Below, piece after piece: positions 24,194 through 31,002 of a DNA stretch of 31,214 nt; position 1 is the stretch's first letter, and the number at the start of each line of letters is the position of its first letter. Source of the DNA: Chloroflexota bacterium. GTDB taxonomy: Bacteria; Chloroflexota; Ktedonobacteria; Ktedonobacterales; Ktedonobacteraceae. Both the position numbers and the translations under genes were made by a program. The notes beneath the pieces were generated by a model. That model was not told the origin of the DNA, searched no databases, and worked only from the letters and a program-made list of their open reading frames with translations. Location: contig VBHI01000208.1 in NCBI GenBank assembly GCA_005881495.1, positions 1 through 31,214 on the forward strand, given 5' to 3'.

Positions 24194-26422
24194 CTACTCG
24201 TTGAGCAGTGGTATATCCATGATGCATAGGTCTGCGCGGCCAGCGGCCAAAATAGTGCTGACTTCATTGCTTGTGATGAGGTAGCCGCCAACCATCGTTG
24301 AAATATGTGCCTCGTTACGCACCCACTCGCTGAATTGAGTCAGGAAACCGCGCCCATAGGCGGGTTCGCTCTCAATTGTCGTCTGGCCTGCCTGTATCTC
24401 AAGTATATCACACCCATGCGTTTTCAGTAATTTTGCGAAAATGATCGCGTCCTCAACTCCAAAGCCTCCTTTGACGCAATCACTGACGGTGAGGGCGACC
24501 GACAGAGGTTTATGTTCTGGCCATGCAGCGCGCACCGCATCAAATACCTCTAAGGGGTAACGCATCCGTCCTTCAAGGCCTCCTCCGTAGGGATCACAAC
24601 GCAGGTTGGTGAGTGGGGAAAGGAAGCTGGCCAGGAGATATCCATGAGCAACGTTCAATTGCAGCAAGTCGAAACCCGCTTCCAGCGCCATGTGGGCGGC
24701 ACGGACAAAATCATTGCAGACGCTTTCCATGTCACTGTGGTTCATCTCTCTGGGAACCTGGCCATGTAGAGTATAGGGCAGTGGAGATGGAGCGATCAGC
24801 GGCCAACTCCCCTGGCGCAGCGCCCTATCCAGTCCCACCGTTCTTGCTTGAGTTGCACCCCGGCGCCCGGCGTGTCCCAACTGGATCGCTATCTTCGCTG
24901 GCGTACTGGAATGAACGGCACTCACGATCTCTATCCATGTCTCTGTATGACTGGTAGTATACAATCCAGGACAGCCAGGTGTGATGCGTCCTTCGGCAGA
25001 GACAGCTACTGGATCTGTCAGTACTAAACCGGCACCACTGTCAGCATAGTATTTGGCCAAAGCCAGGTAATCCTTGTTGACCACTCCTTCTTGAGCAGGA
25101 ATTGCGCCGTGTGCGAGTGATAAGACCACGCGATTCGACAGGCTGAGCGCTTGTAATTTCAATGGCTCAAACATTGGTGGTGGTGCGAAAGTGGTATGAT
25201 CGTTCCCTGACGCATGTGCAAACCACCGGTCAACCATGTCGCCAAAGCGGGGATCGCGGAGCCTGAGGTCATCATAGGAGATCCTGCCGCTGCGTGTCAG
25301 CAGCTGAAAGGTGAACTGCATCGGCTCCAGTCCAAGGTAGCGCTTGATCGTCTCAAAATACGCCTGGCTCACCTGTGCAGCGTCCTGGAAAATCTCAACC
25401 ACGGGTTTGCGTTCGAGTTCATATTCGTTAAGTGCGCTCTCGAGATCCGCGTGTTGTTCGATAGCTGTAGCAAGAGCAATGGCATCTTCCATCGCCAGCT
25501 TTGTGCCAGAACCAATAGAAAAGTGTGCCGTGTGTACAGCATCGCCAAGCAAGACTATATTCTGGTGGTGCCAGTGACTGGTTTTCAGCGTGGGGAAACT
25601 GATCCACTTTGAATTATTCGATAAAAGAGCTGCACCCCCCAGATCATCGGCAAAGAGGCGTTGGCAATAGGCGAGGCTCTGCTCTTCGTCTGCTTCATTC
25701 AATCCCGCTTTCAGCCAGGTCGTTTCGTCGCATTCAACGATAAAGGTGCAGGTTGTACCGCTTGATGGATAGGCATGGACCTGGAATAGGCCGTGTTCGT
25801 TCTCGCAAAAGATAAAGGTAAAGGCATCAAGCACCTTGTCGGCCCCAAGCCAGATATACCTGGCCTTGCCCAATTCCACACTCGGCTTGAAGTGAGCTTC
25901 GTATGTTTTACGGACAAGGCTATTGATTCCATCAGCGGCAATCAGCAGGTCATACCTCTCCCGATACCCCTCTCGCATCGCTATATCGGCTCCGCTCGCC
26001 ATACGCTCCCCACTCCCTCGCCATACGCTCCCCTCCGCATCGTGAAGTTCAGAAAGATCGTGGATCTCTTTATTGAATATCAATGAAATCCCCACTTCTT
26101 CACAACGACTTTGCAGGATATTGAGCAGGTGCTTTCTTGAGATGCTAGCGATGACATGGCCGCCACAACGGATGGTCTCTCCCCGGTAATGGACGTCGAT
26201 GGCGTCCCAAATGACGAAGCGGTTGGTTATTTGCTCATAGGTCTTGTAATCGGCTCTTTGGAAGGAAGCCAGTGTGCGATCCGAAAAGACCACTCCCCAG
26301 CCATAGGTCACGTCCGCCGGGTTGCGTTCAATAATCGTAATATCGTGTTTTGGGTTGGCTTTTTTGAGCAACAGGCCGCTATAGAGACCTGCTGGCCCGC
26401 CACCAAGGATGACTATCTTCAC
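24194..26422 (-). CDS. Bifunctional aryl-CoA monooxygenase/reductase (2-aminobenzoyl-CoA or salicylyl-CoA type)
   Basis: This is a 742-residue two-domain flavoprotein. Residues 1 to about 380 are a FAD monooxygenase: VILGGGPAGLYSGLLLKK, YDLLIAADGINSLVRK, VLLGDAVHTAHFSIGSGTKL. Residues about 410-742 are an old-yellow-enzyme-like reductase: LSLSNRVVLS, AIQLGHAGRRG, HGYLLASFLSPLTN, DPYGGGLEGRMRYP. This fusion is known from 2-aminobenzoyl-CoA monooxygenase/reductase, which hydroxylates and dearomatises the ring, and from salicylyl-CoA 5-hydroxylase. The start is GTG with AGGAGG 7 bases upstream. Two oddities: residues about 128-156 are an insertion made from a dispersed repeat, and the frame ends in TAG after PLLNE although the next in-frame codons (DQYWSLARK) look like the normal tail. 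Confidence 0.9.
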   Translation of the reverse strand: MKIVILGGGPAGLYSGLLLKKANPKHDITIIERNPADVTYGWGVVFSDRTLASFQRADYKTYEQITNRFVIWDAIDVHYRGETIRCGGHVIASISRKHLLNILQSRCEEVGISLIFNKEIHDLSELHDAEGSVWRGSGERMASGADIAMREGYRERYDLLIAADGINSLVRKTYEAHFKPSVELGKARYIWLGADKVLDAFTFIFCENEHGLFQVHAYPSSGTTCTFIVECDETTWLKAGLNEADEEQSLAYCQRLFADDLGGAALLSNNSKWISFPTLKTSHWHHQNIVLLGDAVHTAHFSIGSGTKLAMEDAIALATAIEQHADLESALNEYELERKPVVEIFQDAAQVSQAYFETIKRYLGLEPMQFTFQLLTRSGRISYDDLRLRDPRFGDMVDRWFAHASGNDHTTFAPPPMFEPLKLQALSLSNRVVLSLAHGAIPAQEGVVNKDYLALAKYYADSGAGLVLTDPVAVSAEGRITPGCPGLYTTSHTETWIEIVSAVHSSTPAKIAIQLGHAGRRGATQARTVGLDRALRQGSWPLIAPSPLPYTLHGQVPREMNHSDMESVCNDFVRAAHMALEAGFDLLQLNVAHGYLLASFLSPLTNLRCDPYGGGLEGRMRYPLEVFDAVRAAWPEHKPLSVALTVSDCVKGGFGVEDAIIFAKLLKTHGCDILEIQAGQTTIESEPAYGRGFLTQFSEWVRNEAHISTMVGGYLITSNEVSTILAAGRADLCIMDIPLLNE
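25955..26040. repeat. Dispersed short repeat inserted in frame in the monooxygenase gene
   Basis: About 86 bases interrupt the FAD domain coding sequence without breaking the frame. The left 40 bases (CTCCCGATACCC, then CATCGCTAT, then GGCTC) match a second copy at 28401-28440 closely. The right part holds a tandem pair of CTCGCCATACGCTCCCC at 25995-26011 and 26017-26033 (period 22). On the coding strand the core encodes ADIAMREGYRE, and the other copy encodes ANIAMGEGYRE in one frame. Confidence 0.65.
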
Positions 26423-26431
26423 TGTGGCCTC

Positions 26432-27331
26432 CTACAGGGCTATGCGATCAACGCTACGTGGGCGGTGTGGGTGCTTTCTACCCAGACCATTGAGAATATT
26501 TGCCAGCTGCTCGAGCTGGTCCAGATCGGGCACTGTTGGGAAAAGAACGAGTTCATCGCAGCCCGCCTCCTCATACCCGCGCATGAACTGGGCAATGGCT
26601 TGTGGACTGGTGAGGAGCCCAGCGGCTATTCTCTCCGCGAAAGGACCGGTGAAAGCGTAATAATCCGTCAGGTAGCGCGTGCCGGCAGCCTCGATATGCT
26701 CATTGCCAAGGGCAAAGTATCCTTGCGCCCAGAATTGTGGCTTGCCAGGTCGCCCGGCGTCGTACCAGGCGGCGCGAACTTTATCGGCAGCGCGGGCAAA
26801 TGCCCTGGGCGGTCCGCCACCATGGACATAGCCATCCGCGTAACGAGCTACCCGTGCAAAACCCTGGTTGCTCAACCCGCCAACAAGCAATTGCGGTCCT
26901 CCTGACCGGGCCGCTGTTGGATTGATAGAGCCATCTTCCCATAGAGCGCGTAATGTGGAGAGTTGTTCTGAGAGCCGCTTCCCTCGCGTTTGATATGCAA
27001 TTCCCGCGGCATCGTAATCTTCTTTACGTGCCCCAACCGCCAATCCGAGCACTAGTCGACCATTTGAAAGTGCTTCAATAGAAGCTGCCATTTTCGCCAG
27101 CAGCGCGTCATTGTGCAGAGGTCCAATGATAATGGTTGTAGCCAACAAGACTCTCTGCGTCACGGCGGCAGCGGCGGCAAGGGTAGTCAGAGGGTCATAG
27201 CTGTCATAGACAAGCCTATCGAGGACACCCAGGCTCGAAAACGGACCTGCATCGGCCCGCCGCGCCCATTCAATGACAAGTGCTCCATTCGCCCCCGGCA
27301 CTGTTGAAGGCAGTCCAACACCGACTCTCAT
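26432..27331 (-). CDS. LLM-class flavin-dependent oxidoreductase
   Basis: This is a 299-residue luciferase-like TIM-barrel protein of normal length. Marks include MRVGVGLPSTVPGANGALVI, the SLGVLDRLVYDSYDPLTTLA segment, TTIIIGPLHNDALLAKMAAS, LSNGRLVLGLAVGARKEDY and LLVGGLSNQGFARVARYADGY. It would use F420H2 or FMNH2; the sequence alone does not say which. It is the first gene of the aryl-CoA operon, ending 9 bases before the monooxygenase start, so a redox step in that pathway is likely but unspecified. The start at 27331 has AAGGGGG 9 bases upstream and is preferred to 27448. Confidence 0.88.
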   Translation of the reverse strand: MRVGVGLPSTVPGANGALVIEWARRADAGPFSSLGVLDRLVYDSYDPLTTLAAAAAVTQRVLLATTIIIGPLHNDALLAKMAASIEALSNGRLVLGLAVGARKEDYDAAGIAYQTRGKRLSEQLSTLRALWEDGSINPTAARSGGPQLLVGGLSNQGFARVARYADGYVHGGGPPRAFARAADKVRAAWYDAGRPGKPQFWAQGYFALGNEHIEAAGTRYLTDYYAFTGPFAERIAAGLLTSPQAIAQFMRGYEEAGCDELVLFPTVPDLDQLEQLANILNGLGRKHPHRPRSVDRIAL

Positions 27332-27439
27332 GCGTGCAACCCCCTTGTCGCTTGCTCTTTTTATACACTGTTTCGGTAAGTAGAGAAGGTTTTTTCCATA
27401 CTTCCCCTGGTCTGATTGTATAGTGTCACATAGTTGATG

Positions 27440-27455
27440 GTATCTCAAGGGGGAA
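27440..27455 (-). promoter_or_regulatory. Shared 16-base upstream element, copy 1
   Basis: On the minus strand TTCCC-C-CTTGAGATAC lies about 110 bases upstream of the LLM gene start. The same 16-mer with one change occurs at 28493-28508, about 115 bases upstream of the methyltransferase gene on the same strand. It contains TTGAGA, which could act as a -35 box or part of a regulator site. Confidence 0.35.
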
Positions 27456-27497
27456 ATTATTCGCGTAGCGCACCCTCATACAAGGGGTTTTTAACAG

Positions 27498-27526
27498 TTG
27501 ACAAAAACATATAGCGATGCTATAGT
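27498..27526 (+). promoter_or_regulatory. Near-consensus housekeeping promoter with internal palindrome
   Basis: TTGACA (27498-27503), a 17-base spacer and TATAGT (27521-27526) give an almost perfect sigma-70-type promoter. The palindrome TATAGC-GAT-GCTATA (27510-27524) lies between the boxes and overlaps the -10, a typical operator place. It points into the short region that ends at the terminator at 27590-27628. Confidence 0.7.
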
Positions 27527-27532
27527 GTCATA

Positions 27533-27630
27533 TTTTAGAAACGGTAGGGCAAACCATGCTTTTTGTGTTTGTCGGTATGAGCAAAAAAACCAGCAGGGTC
27601 AATCACATAACTGACCTTGCTGGTTTTTAG
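27533..27630 (+). ncRNA. Candidate short transcript (small RNA or 24-codon mRNA)
   Basis: The promoter at 27498-27526 and the terminator at 27590-27628 delimit a transcript of roughly 95 bases. A 5' hairpin is possible: GGCAAAC (27548-27554) with GTTTGTC (27567-27573). A 24-codon frame (ATG 27556 to TAG 27628-27630; starts MLFVFVGMSKKTSR) overlaps the terminator stem, with only a weak AGGG before it. I cannot tell a non-coding RNA from a tiny mRNA. No known RNA family is recognised. Confidence 0.4.
27583..27628. terminator. Bidirectional Rho-independent terminator
   Basis: CCAGCAGGGTCA (27590-27601) pairs with TGACCTTGCTGG (27612-27623), 12 pairs with one G-T wobble and a 10-base loop. TTTTT follows on the plus strand, and the A-run at 27583-27589 gives TTTTTTT on the minus strand. 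It ends the plus-strand short transcript and the minus-strand peptide gene. Confidence 0.85.
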
Positions 27631-27645
27631 CTTTAACCTACGATC

Positions 27646-27741
27646 TTAATCGTACTGATTGAATTGCCGCCTTCTCCTGTTCCTCAGGAGCGTCCTGAGG
27701 AAGAAGAGTCCTCCTAATAAGACCAACAATCGTTTTATCAT
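27646..27741 (-). CDS. 31-residue membrane peptide
   Basis: An ATG at 27741 preceded by AAGGAGGAAGGCAGC opens a 31-codon frame. The peptide begins MIKRLLVLLGGLFFLRTLLR, a single hydrophobic helix, then an Arg-rich stretch (NRRRR) and a polar end QFNQYD. By charge the N terminus would be short and the basic C terminus cytoplasmic. It has its own promoter (27774-27802) and terminator (27583-27628), so it looks like a true, independently transcribed gene rather than a leader. I do not recognise a family. Candidates for its role include a membrane-bound regulator peptide or a toxin-like peptide; nothing in the sequence decides. Confidence 0.6.
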   Translation of the reverse strand: MIKRLLVLLGGLFFLRTLLRNRRRRQFNQYD

Positions 27742-27773
27742 GCTGCCTTCCTCCTTTTATGTTACCGATACAT

Positions 27774-27802
27774 ATCCTAGCTGAACCATGCCTTATAGTC
27801 AA
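27774..27802 (-). promoter_or_regulatory. Promoter of the 31-residue peptide gene
   Basis: On the minus strand TTGACT (27802-27797), a 17-base spacer and TAGGAT (27779-27774) form a good sigma-70-type promoter. Transcription would begin near 27767, about 26 bases before the ATG. Confidence 0.55.
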
Positions 27803-27908
27803 TGGTTACTCTCTCTAATTATACGGCTATCTTGCGGGAGAGTTACGAAAAGAGCAGATCTTCTTTGACTCATTCGCTGGTCGCCAAAATCCTGGTCTAT
27901 CATCGCGA

Positions 27909-28379
27909 TCAAATCCAGCGCCGCACTCGCGCCTTATAGCCAACATACTGTTCACCGAACTTGCGCTCCAGGTACCTTTCCTCACGATCAATGACGCCAC
28001 GGTTCATCACAAATAACACCACCGGAAGCAGGAGTAGAGCCCAGAGCGACTGAGCAATAAGGGCCATTCCAATGTAGAAGAGTGTGAGCGAGAGGTAGAT
28101 GGGGTTGCGTGTGAAGCGAAATGGCCCTTCAGTAACGATGGCTGTGGCTGGTTGGGTTGGGTCTACATTGGTTTTTGCGCGCCGCATTTGATGAAATGCA
28201 GTAGGAGCGAGAATGCAGGCTACGGCGATACAGCCTGTGCCAATGATGAGGACTATTGGGCGAGGGAGAAACCTTGTGGGGAATATCAAACGCAAGAGCA
28301 ATCCTACCACTAAAACACCCGCATAAATCAGCGGCGGTGGGGCTATCACCCCGGGGTTATCCTGGAAATCGTTTCTCAT
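27909..28379 (-). CDS. Isoprenylcysteine carboxyl methyltransferase-family membrane protein
   Basis: This is a 156-residue integral membrane protein with about four hydrophobic segments. The C-terminal half has the family signature: TEGPFRFTRNPIYLSLTLFY (the GPY/FRxxRNPxY motif), then DREERYLERKFGEQYVGYKA with the EE...FG...Y motif that binds S-adenosylmethionine. Bacterial members methylate unknown lipids or thiols. I choose the ATG at 28379 (GGAG 8 bases upstream). The longer frame from 28424 would add residues encoded by the dispersed repeat (GEGYREG), which are not part of the family. Confidence 0.85.
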   Translation of the reverse strand: MRNDFQDNPGVIAPPPLIYAGVLVVGLLLRLIFPTRFLPRPIVLIIGTGCIAVACILAPTAFHQMRRAKTNVDPTQPATAIVTEGPFRFTRNPIYLSLTLFYIGMALIAQSLWALLLLPVVLFVMNRGVIDREERYLERKFGEQYVGYKARVRRWI

Positions 28380-28400
28380 AGCCATTCTCCATTCTTCAGA

Positions 28401-28440
28401 CCCCTCCCGATACCCTTCCCCCATCGCTATGTTGGCTCTC
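28401..28440. repeat. Dispersed short repeat, second copy
   Basis: CCTCCCGATACCC, then CATCGCTAT and GGCTC repeat the left 40 bases of the insertion at 25955-26040 with a handful of changes. This copy lies just upstream of the methyltransferase gene and creates an apparent but probably false longer N terminus for it. Confidence 0.6.
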
Positions 28441-28492
28441 CTCCGCCAGCGAGCAACTGATGAAGGTGACGGGAAGTCATCAGGTTCCTATT

Positions 28493-28508
28493 GTATCTCA
28501 AGAGGGAA
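28493..28508 (-). promoter_or_regulatory. Shared 16-base upstream element, copy 2
   Basis: On the minus strand TTCCC-T-CTTGAGATAC repeats the element at 27440-27455, at a similar distance (about 115 bases) from the start of the gene it faces, the methyltransferase. Confidence 0.35.
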
Positions 28509-28631
28509 GTGAATGGATACTGTTTCGGCAGAACGATGTCGTCTTCTGCTCAAGTTCGCGCATTTTACATGTTTCCTGTGACACAAATGTGAGCGGCCTG
28601 CTATCCACCGTGATGCTGCTGTGAGCAGTAA

Positions 28632-28652
28632 AGCCTATACTGTTAATAGGCT
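28632..28652 (+). promoter_or_regulatory. Inverted repeat over a -10-like box upstream of the stress-protein gene
   Basis: AGCCTAT (28632-28638) and ATAGGCT (28646-28652) form a perfect 7-base inverted repeat with a 7-base spacer, and TATACT (28636-28641) lies inside it. No clear -35 is seen. It is 150 bases upstream of the chosen start. The remainder of the 28380-28801 gap holds the dispersed repeat and nothing else I recognise. Confidence 0.35.
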
Positions 28653-28801
28653 ACAAGGGATGGATAACTTCTCTTACCCACAAGCTCCTCCCTGTGGCTT
28701 TCGTCTGTCGGTTATTCCTCATTCTTACAAACCGCAAGTGCAGAAGCAGGCAAGCGCTGACGAGGTGGCGAAAAAGGCAAGGAAGAAATGGAGTAAAAAG
28801 C

Positions 28802-29779
28802 ATGTTTCAGCAAATTATGGTCCCCCTGGACGCGTCTCCTCGCGCGGAGCTAGCTCTCTCACTAGCAGCGCAAATAGCGCGAGCTTCAGGCGGCTCTATC
28901 CTGTTGCTGCAAGTCGTCAGTCCGCTTATTGACTTTAGTGGGGGGCTGTCTCCTGCACCGCTCATGACAGAGCAGTTCATCGAGGCGGACCTGGCTGAGG
29001 GGAACGCCTACCTCAACGAGGTTGCAAAATCTGGAGTTTTTGCTGGGATTGCAACAACAACTGAAGTCTTGTCTGGACTGCCAGCGCAGGATATTCTGGC
29101 AGTGGCCGAGTCAAGGTCTGTGGATCTCATCGTTATGTGCAGCCATGGGAGAACGGGTCTCTCACGCTGGGTGCTGGGAAGCGTAGCTCACAGAATTGTC
29201 CATCAGAGTTTCATTCCAGTACTGGTGCTCCGTGCACACAAGCCTATGCTGCACATACCGCGTACTAATGCTACTCGTCCCCTCTGTGCTCTGGTTCCAT
29301 TGGATGGCTCCCCCCTTGCTGAGGCGGCGCTCATTCCAGCAGCAAACCTTGTCACTGCGCTGGCTGCTCCGGCACCTGGCGCGTTGCATTTAATCCAGGT
29401 GGTGAAACATCTCTCTCCTACAGGTGATGAAGGTTTTACCGCCCTACTCAACAAAGAGGCAATGGAACACGCGAAAACATACCTGGCGTCGGTAAAGGAG
29501 CGCACGAAGGAGATGCTCAAAGACCTGAAACTCTCGATCACTTGGTCCATAACCAATGATTCGGATGTTGCTGGTGCTGTCATCGGCACAGCTGAGCACG
29601 GTCAACAGCAAGATGGAACTGAAGGTGCAAGTGGCTGCGACCTGATTGCCATGTCAACACATGGCCGGGGAGGATGGGAACGACTGGTTATGGGTAGCGT
29701 GACAGAACGAGTCCTGAGTGCTACCAGGCTGCCGCTGCTAGTTGTACGACCGCGGCAGACTGGAACTACAAAGAGTTAA
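28802..29779 (+). CDS. Tandem universal stress protein (two UspA domains)
   Basis: This is a 325-residue protein with two Usp domains. Domain 1 (1 to about 150) begins MFQQIMVPLDASPRAELAL and has the ATP-binding loop CSHGRTGLSRWVLGSVAHRI followed by VPVLVLR-like ending. Domain 2 (about 165-325) begins CALVPLDGSPLAEAAL and has STHGRGGWERLVMGSVTERV and LPLLVVRP. Both loops keep the G-2x-G-9x-G(S/T) pattern, so both probably bind ATP. An acidic/polar insert (EHGQQQDGTEGASG) lies in domain 2. The start at 28802 (GGAG about 9 bases upstream) is preferred to 28694. It is 84 bases upstream of a site-2 protease gene on the same strand. Confidence 0.93.
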   Translation: MFQQIMVPLDASPRAELALSLAAQIARASGGSILLLQVVSPLIDFSGGLSPAPLMTEQFIEADLAEGNAYLNEVAKSGVFAGIATTTEVLSGLPAQDILAVAESRSVDLIVMCSHGRTGLSRWVLGSVAHRIVHQSFIPVLVLRAHKPMLHIPRTNATRPLCALVPLDGSPLAEAALIPAANLVTALAAPAPGALHLIQVVKHLSPTGDEGFTALLNKEAMEHAKTYLASVKERTKEMLKDLKLSITWSITNDSDVAGAVIGTAEHGQQQDGTEGASGCDLIAMSTHGRGGWERLVMGSVTERVLSATRLPLLVVRPRQTGTTKS

Positions 29780-29863
29780 GGGGAGATGCTGGGCAAGGGA
29801 ATGGCTATTTCCTACGGTTGTGGTGTAGAATGTAAACAAGAACACCAACGAAGGAGTATGCAT

Positions 29864-30991
29864 ATGCCTGGTTCTATCCGTCTCGGCAAAATTGCTGGCA
29901 TTGACATATATATCCATGTGAGCTGGCTTATCATCGTTGTGCTACTCACCTGGTCGCTTGACATTCAGTTTTCAGCCTCGTATCCCGGTTGGGGAACCGC
30001 CACCTACTGGGTCGTCAGTTTGATCGCGACGCTGCTCCTCTTCGCCGCTGTGCTCTTGCATGAATTGGCTCACTCGGTGGTCGCTCGTGCGCGAGGTCTG
30101 TCGGTGAAGAATATCACGCTCTACATTTGGGGAGGGCTCTCGAACATTGAGCAGGAGCCAAGAAGTCCAGGCATAGAGTTTCAGATGGCCGTTGTTGGCC
30201 CAGCCACCAACCTTCTGATAGCTGGTTTGGCTTACCTCCTTTTGTTAGCCCTTGGCAAGGGCACCTCTCCGGTGACAGCACTGCTGGGGTACCTGGCTCT
30301 AGCTAATCTCCTGTTAGGGCTCTTCAATCTCATCCCCGGTTTCCCACTTGGTGGTGGCCGAGTGCTACGCTCGATTGTCTGGAAAGTGAGCGGGAGTCTT
30401 CGTACGGCGACACGTGCAACCACACTAGTGGGTCAAATCGTGGCCTATCTCTTCATCTTCTGGGGAATATGGCAATTCTTTTTGGGCAATGTTCTAGGTG
30501 GCATCTGGATTGGCTTTATCGGCTGGTTCCTGCTCAGTGCAGGCCAGTCTGCCAACTCCCAGGTGATGTTGCAATCAATGTTCCGCGGCGTGAAGGTCAG
30601 CGAAGTCATGAATCCTTCTCCAATGACAACTCCTGCCAACATTTCGCTCCAGAAGCTGGTATATGACTATTTGTTGCCGGGTGGTGTCTCCTACGCTCTC
30701 GTTATGCAGGGTGATCGCTTAGCCGGCTTGATTAAGCTGAGTGATATTCGCCATATTCCTCAAGAGGAGTGGGGTCAAGTTCCTGTCGGTCATGCCATGA
30801 TTCCTCTGGAGAAGTTACATATCGTTACCCCTCAGCAAAGCTTGAATGATGTGCTCCCATTAATGGCTGGTCGCGATGTGAATCAACTTCCCGTTGTGCA
30901 GGATGATCACCTGGTCGGATTATTGAGCCGAGATGCAATAATACACTTTATTGAAGTACGTCGTGGCCTTGGTCTAGACACCGGGGCCTAA
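29864..30991 (+). CDS. Site-2 protease-like M50 membrane metalloprotease with CBS pair, active-site Asp missing
   Basis: This is a 375-residue protein. About six membrane segments make up an M50B core. HELAH (66-70) gives the two zinc His and the catalytic Glu. The second motif reads FNLIPGFPLGGGRVLRS, where Gly 163 stands in place of the Asp of the usual PLDGGR, the third zinc ligand. A C-terminal CBS pair follows (VSEVMNPSPMTTPANISLQK and VGHAMIPLEKLHIVTPQQSL, ending with DAIIHFIEV). Group III site-2 proteases with CBS domains cut membrane-bound regulators. With this change the protein may be inactive or use another ligand. The start at 29864 has GAAGGAG at good distance. Confidence 0.88.
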   Translation: MPGSIRLGKIAGIDIYIHVSWLIIVVLLTWSLDIQFSASYPGWGTATYWVVSLIATLLLFAAVLLHELAHSVVARARGLSVKNITLYIWGGLSNIEQEPRSPGIEFQMAVVGPATNLLIAGLAYLLLLALGKGTSPVTALLGYLALANLLLGLFNLIPGFPLGGGRVLRSIVWKVSGSLRTATRATTLVGQIVAYLFIFWGIWQFFLGNVLGGIWIGFIGWFLLSAGQSANSQVMLQSMFRGVKVSEVMNPSPMTTPANISLQKLVYDYLLPGGVSYALVMQGDRLAGLIKLSDIRHIPQEEWGQVPVGHAMIPLEKLHIVTPQQSLNDVLPLMAGRDVNQLPVVQDDHLVGLLSRDAIIHFIEVRRGLGLDTGA

Positions 30992-31002
30992 GGCGAGCAC
31001 TG

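Noticed and set aside
24194..24196. Pyrrolysine at the in-frame TAG of the monooxygenase
   Set aside because: Pyrrolysine is rare and unexpected here, the gene is not a methylamine methyltransferase, and a plain premature or natural stop explains it.
26156..26905. 249-codon plus-strand frame opposite the monooxygenase and LLM genes
   Set aside because: It is antisense to two strongly supported genes and has no family-like motifs. It is a shadow of their codon bias.
27533..27600. Cyclic-di-GMP-I (GEMM) riboswitch suggested by AGGGCAAACC at 27546-27555
   Set aside because: The second conserved core (GACGCAAAGCC-like) and the paired helices are missing, and no regulated gene follows before the terminator.
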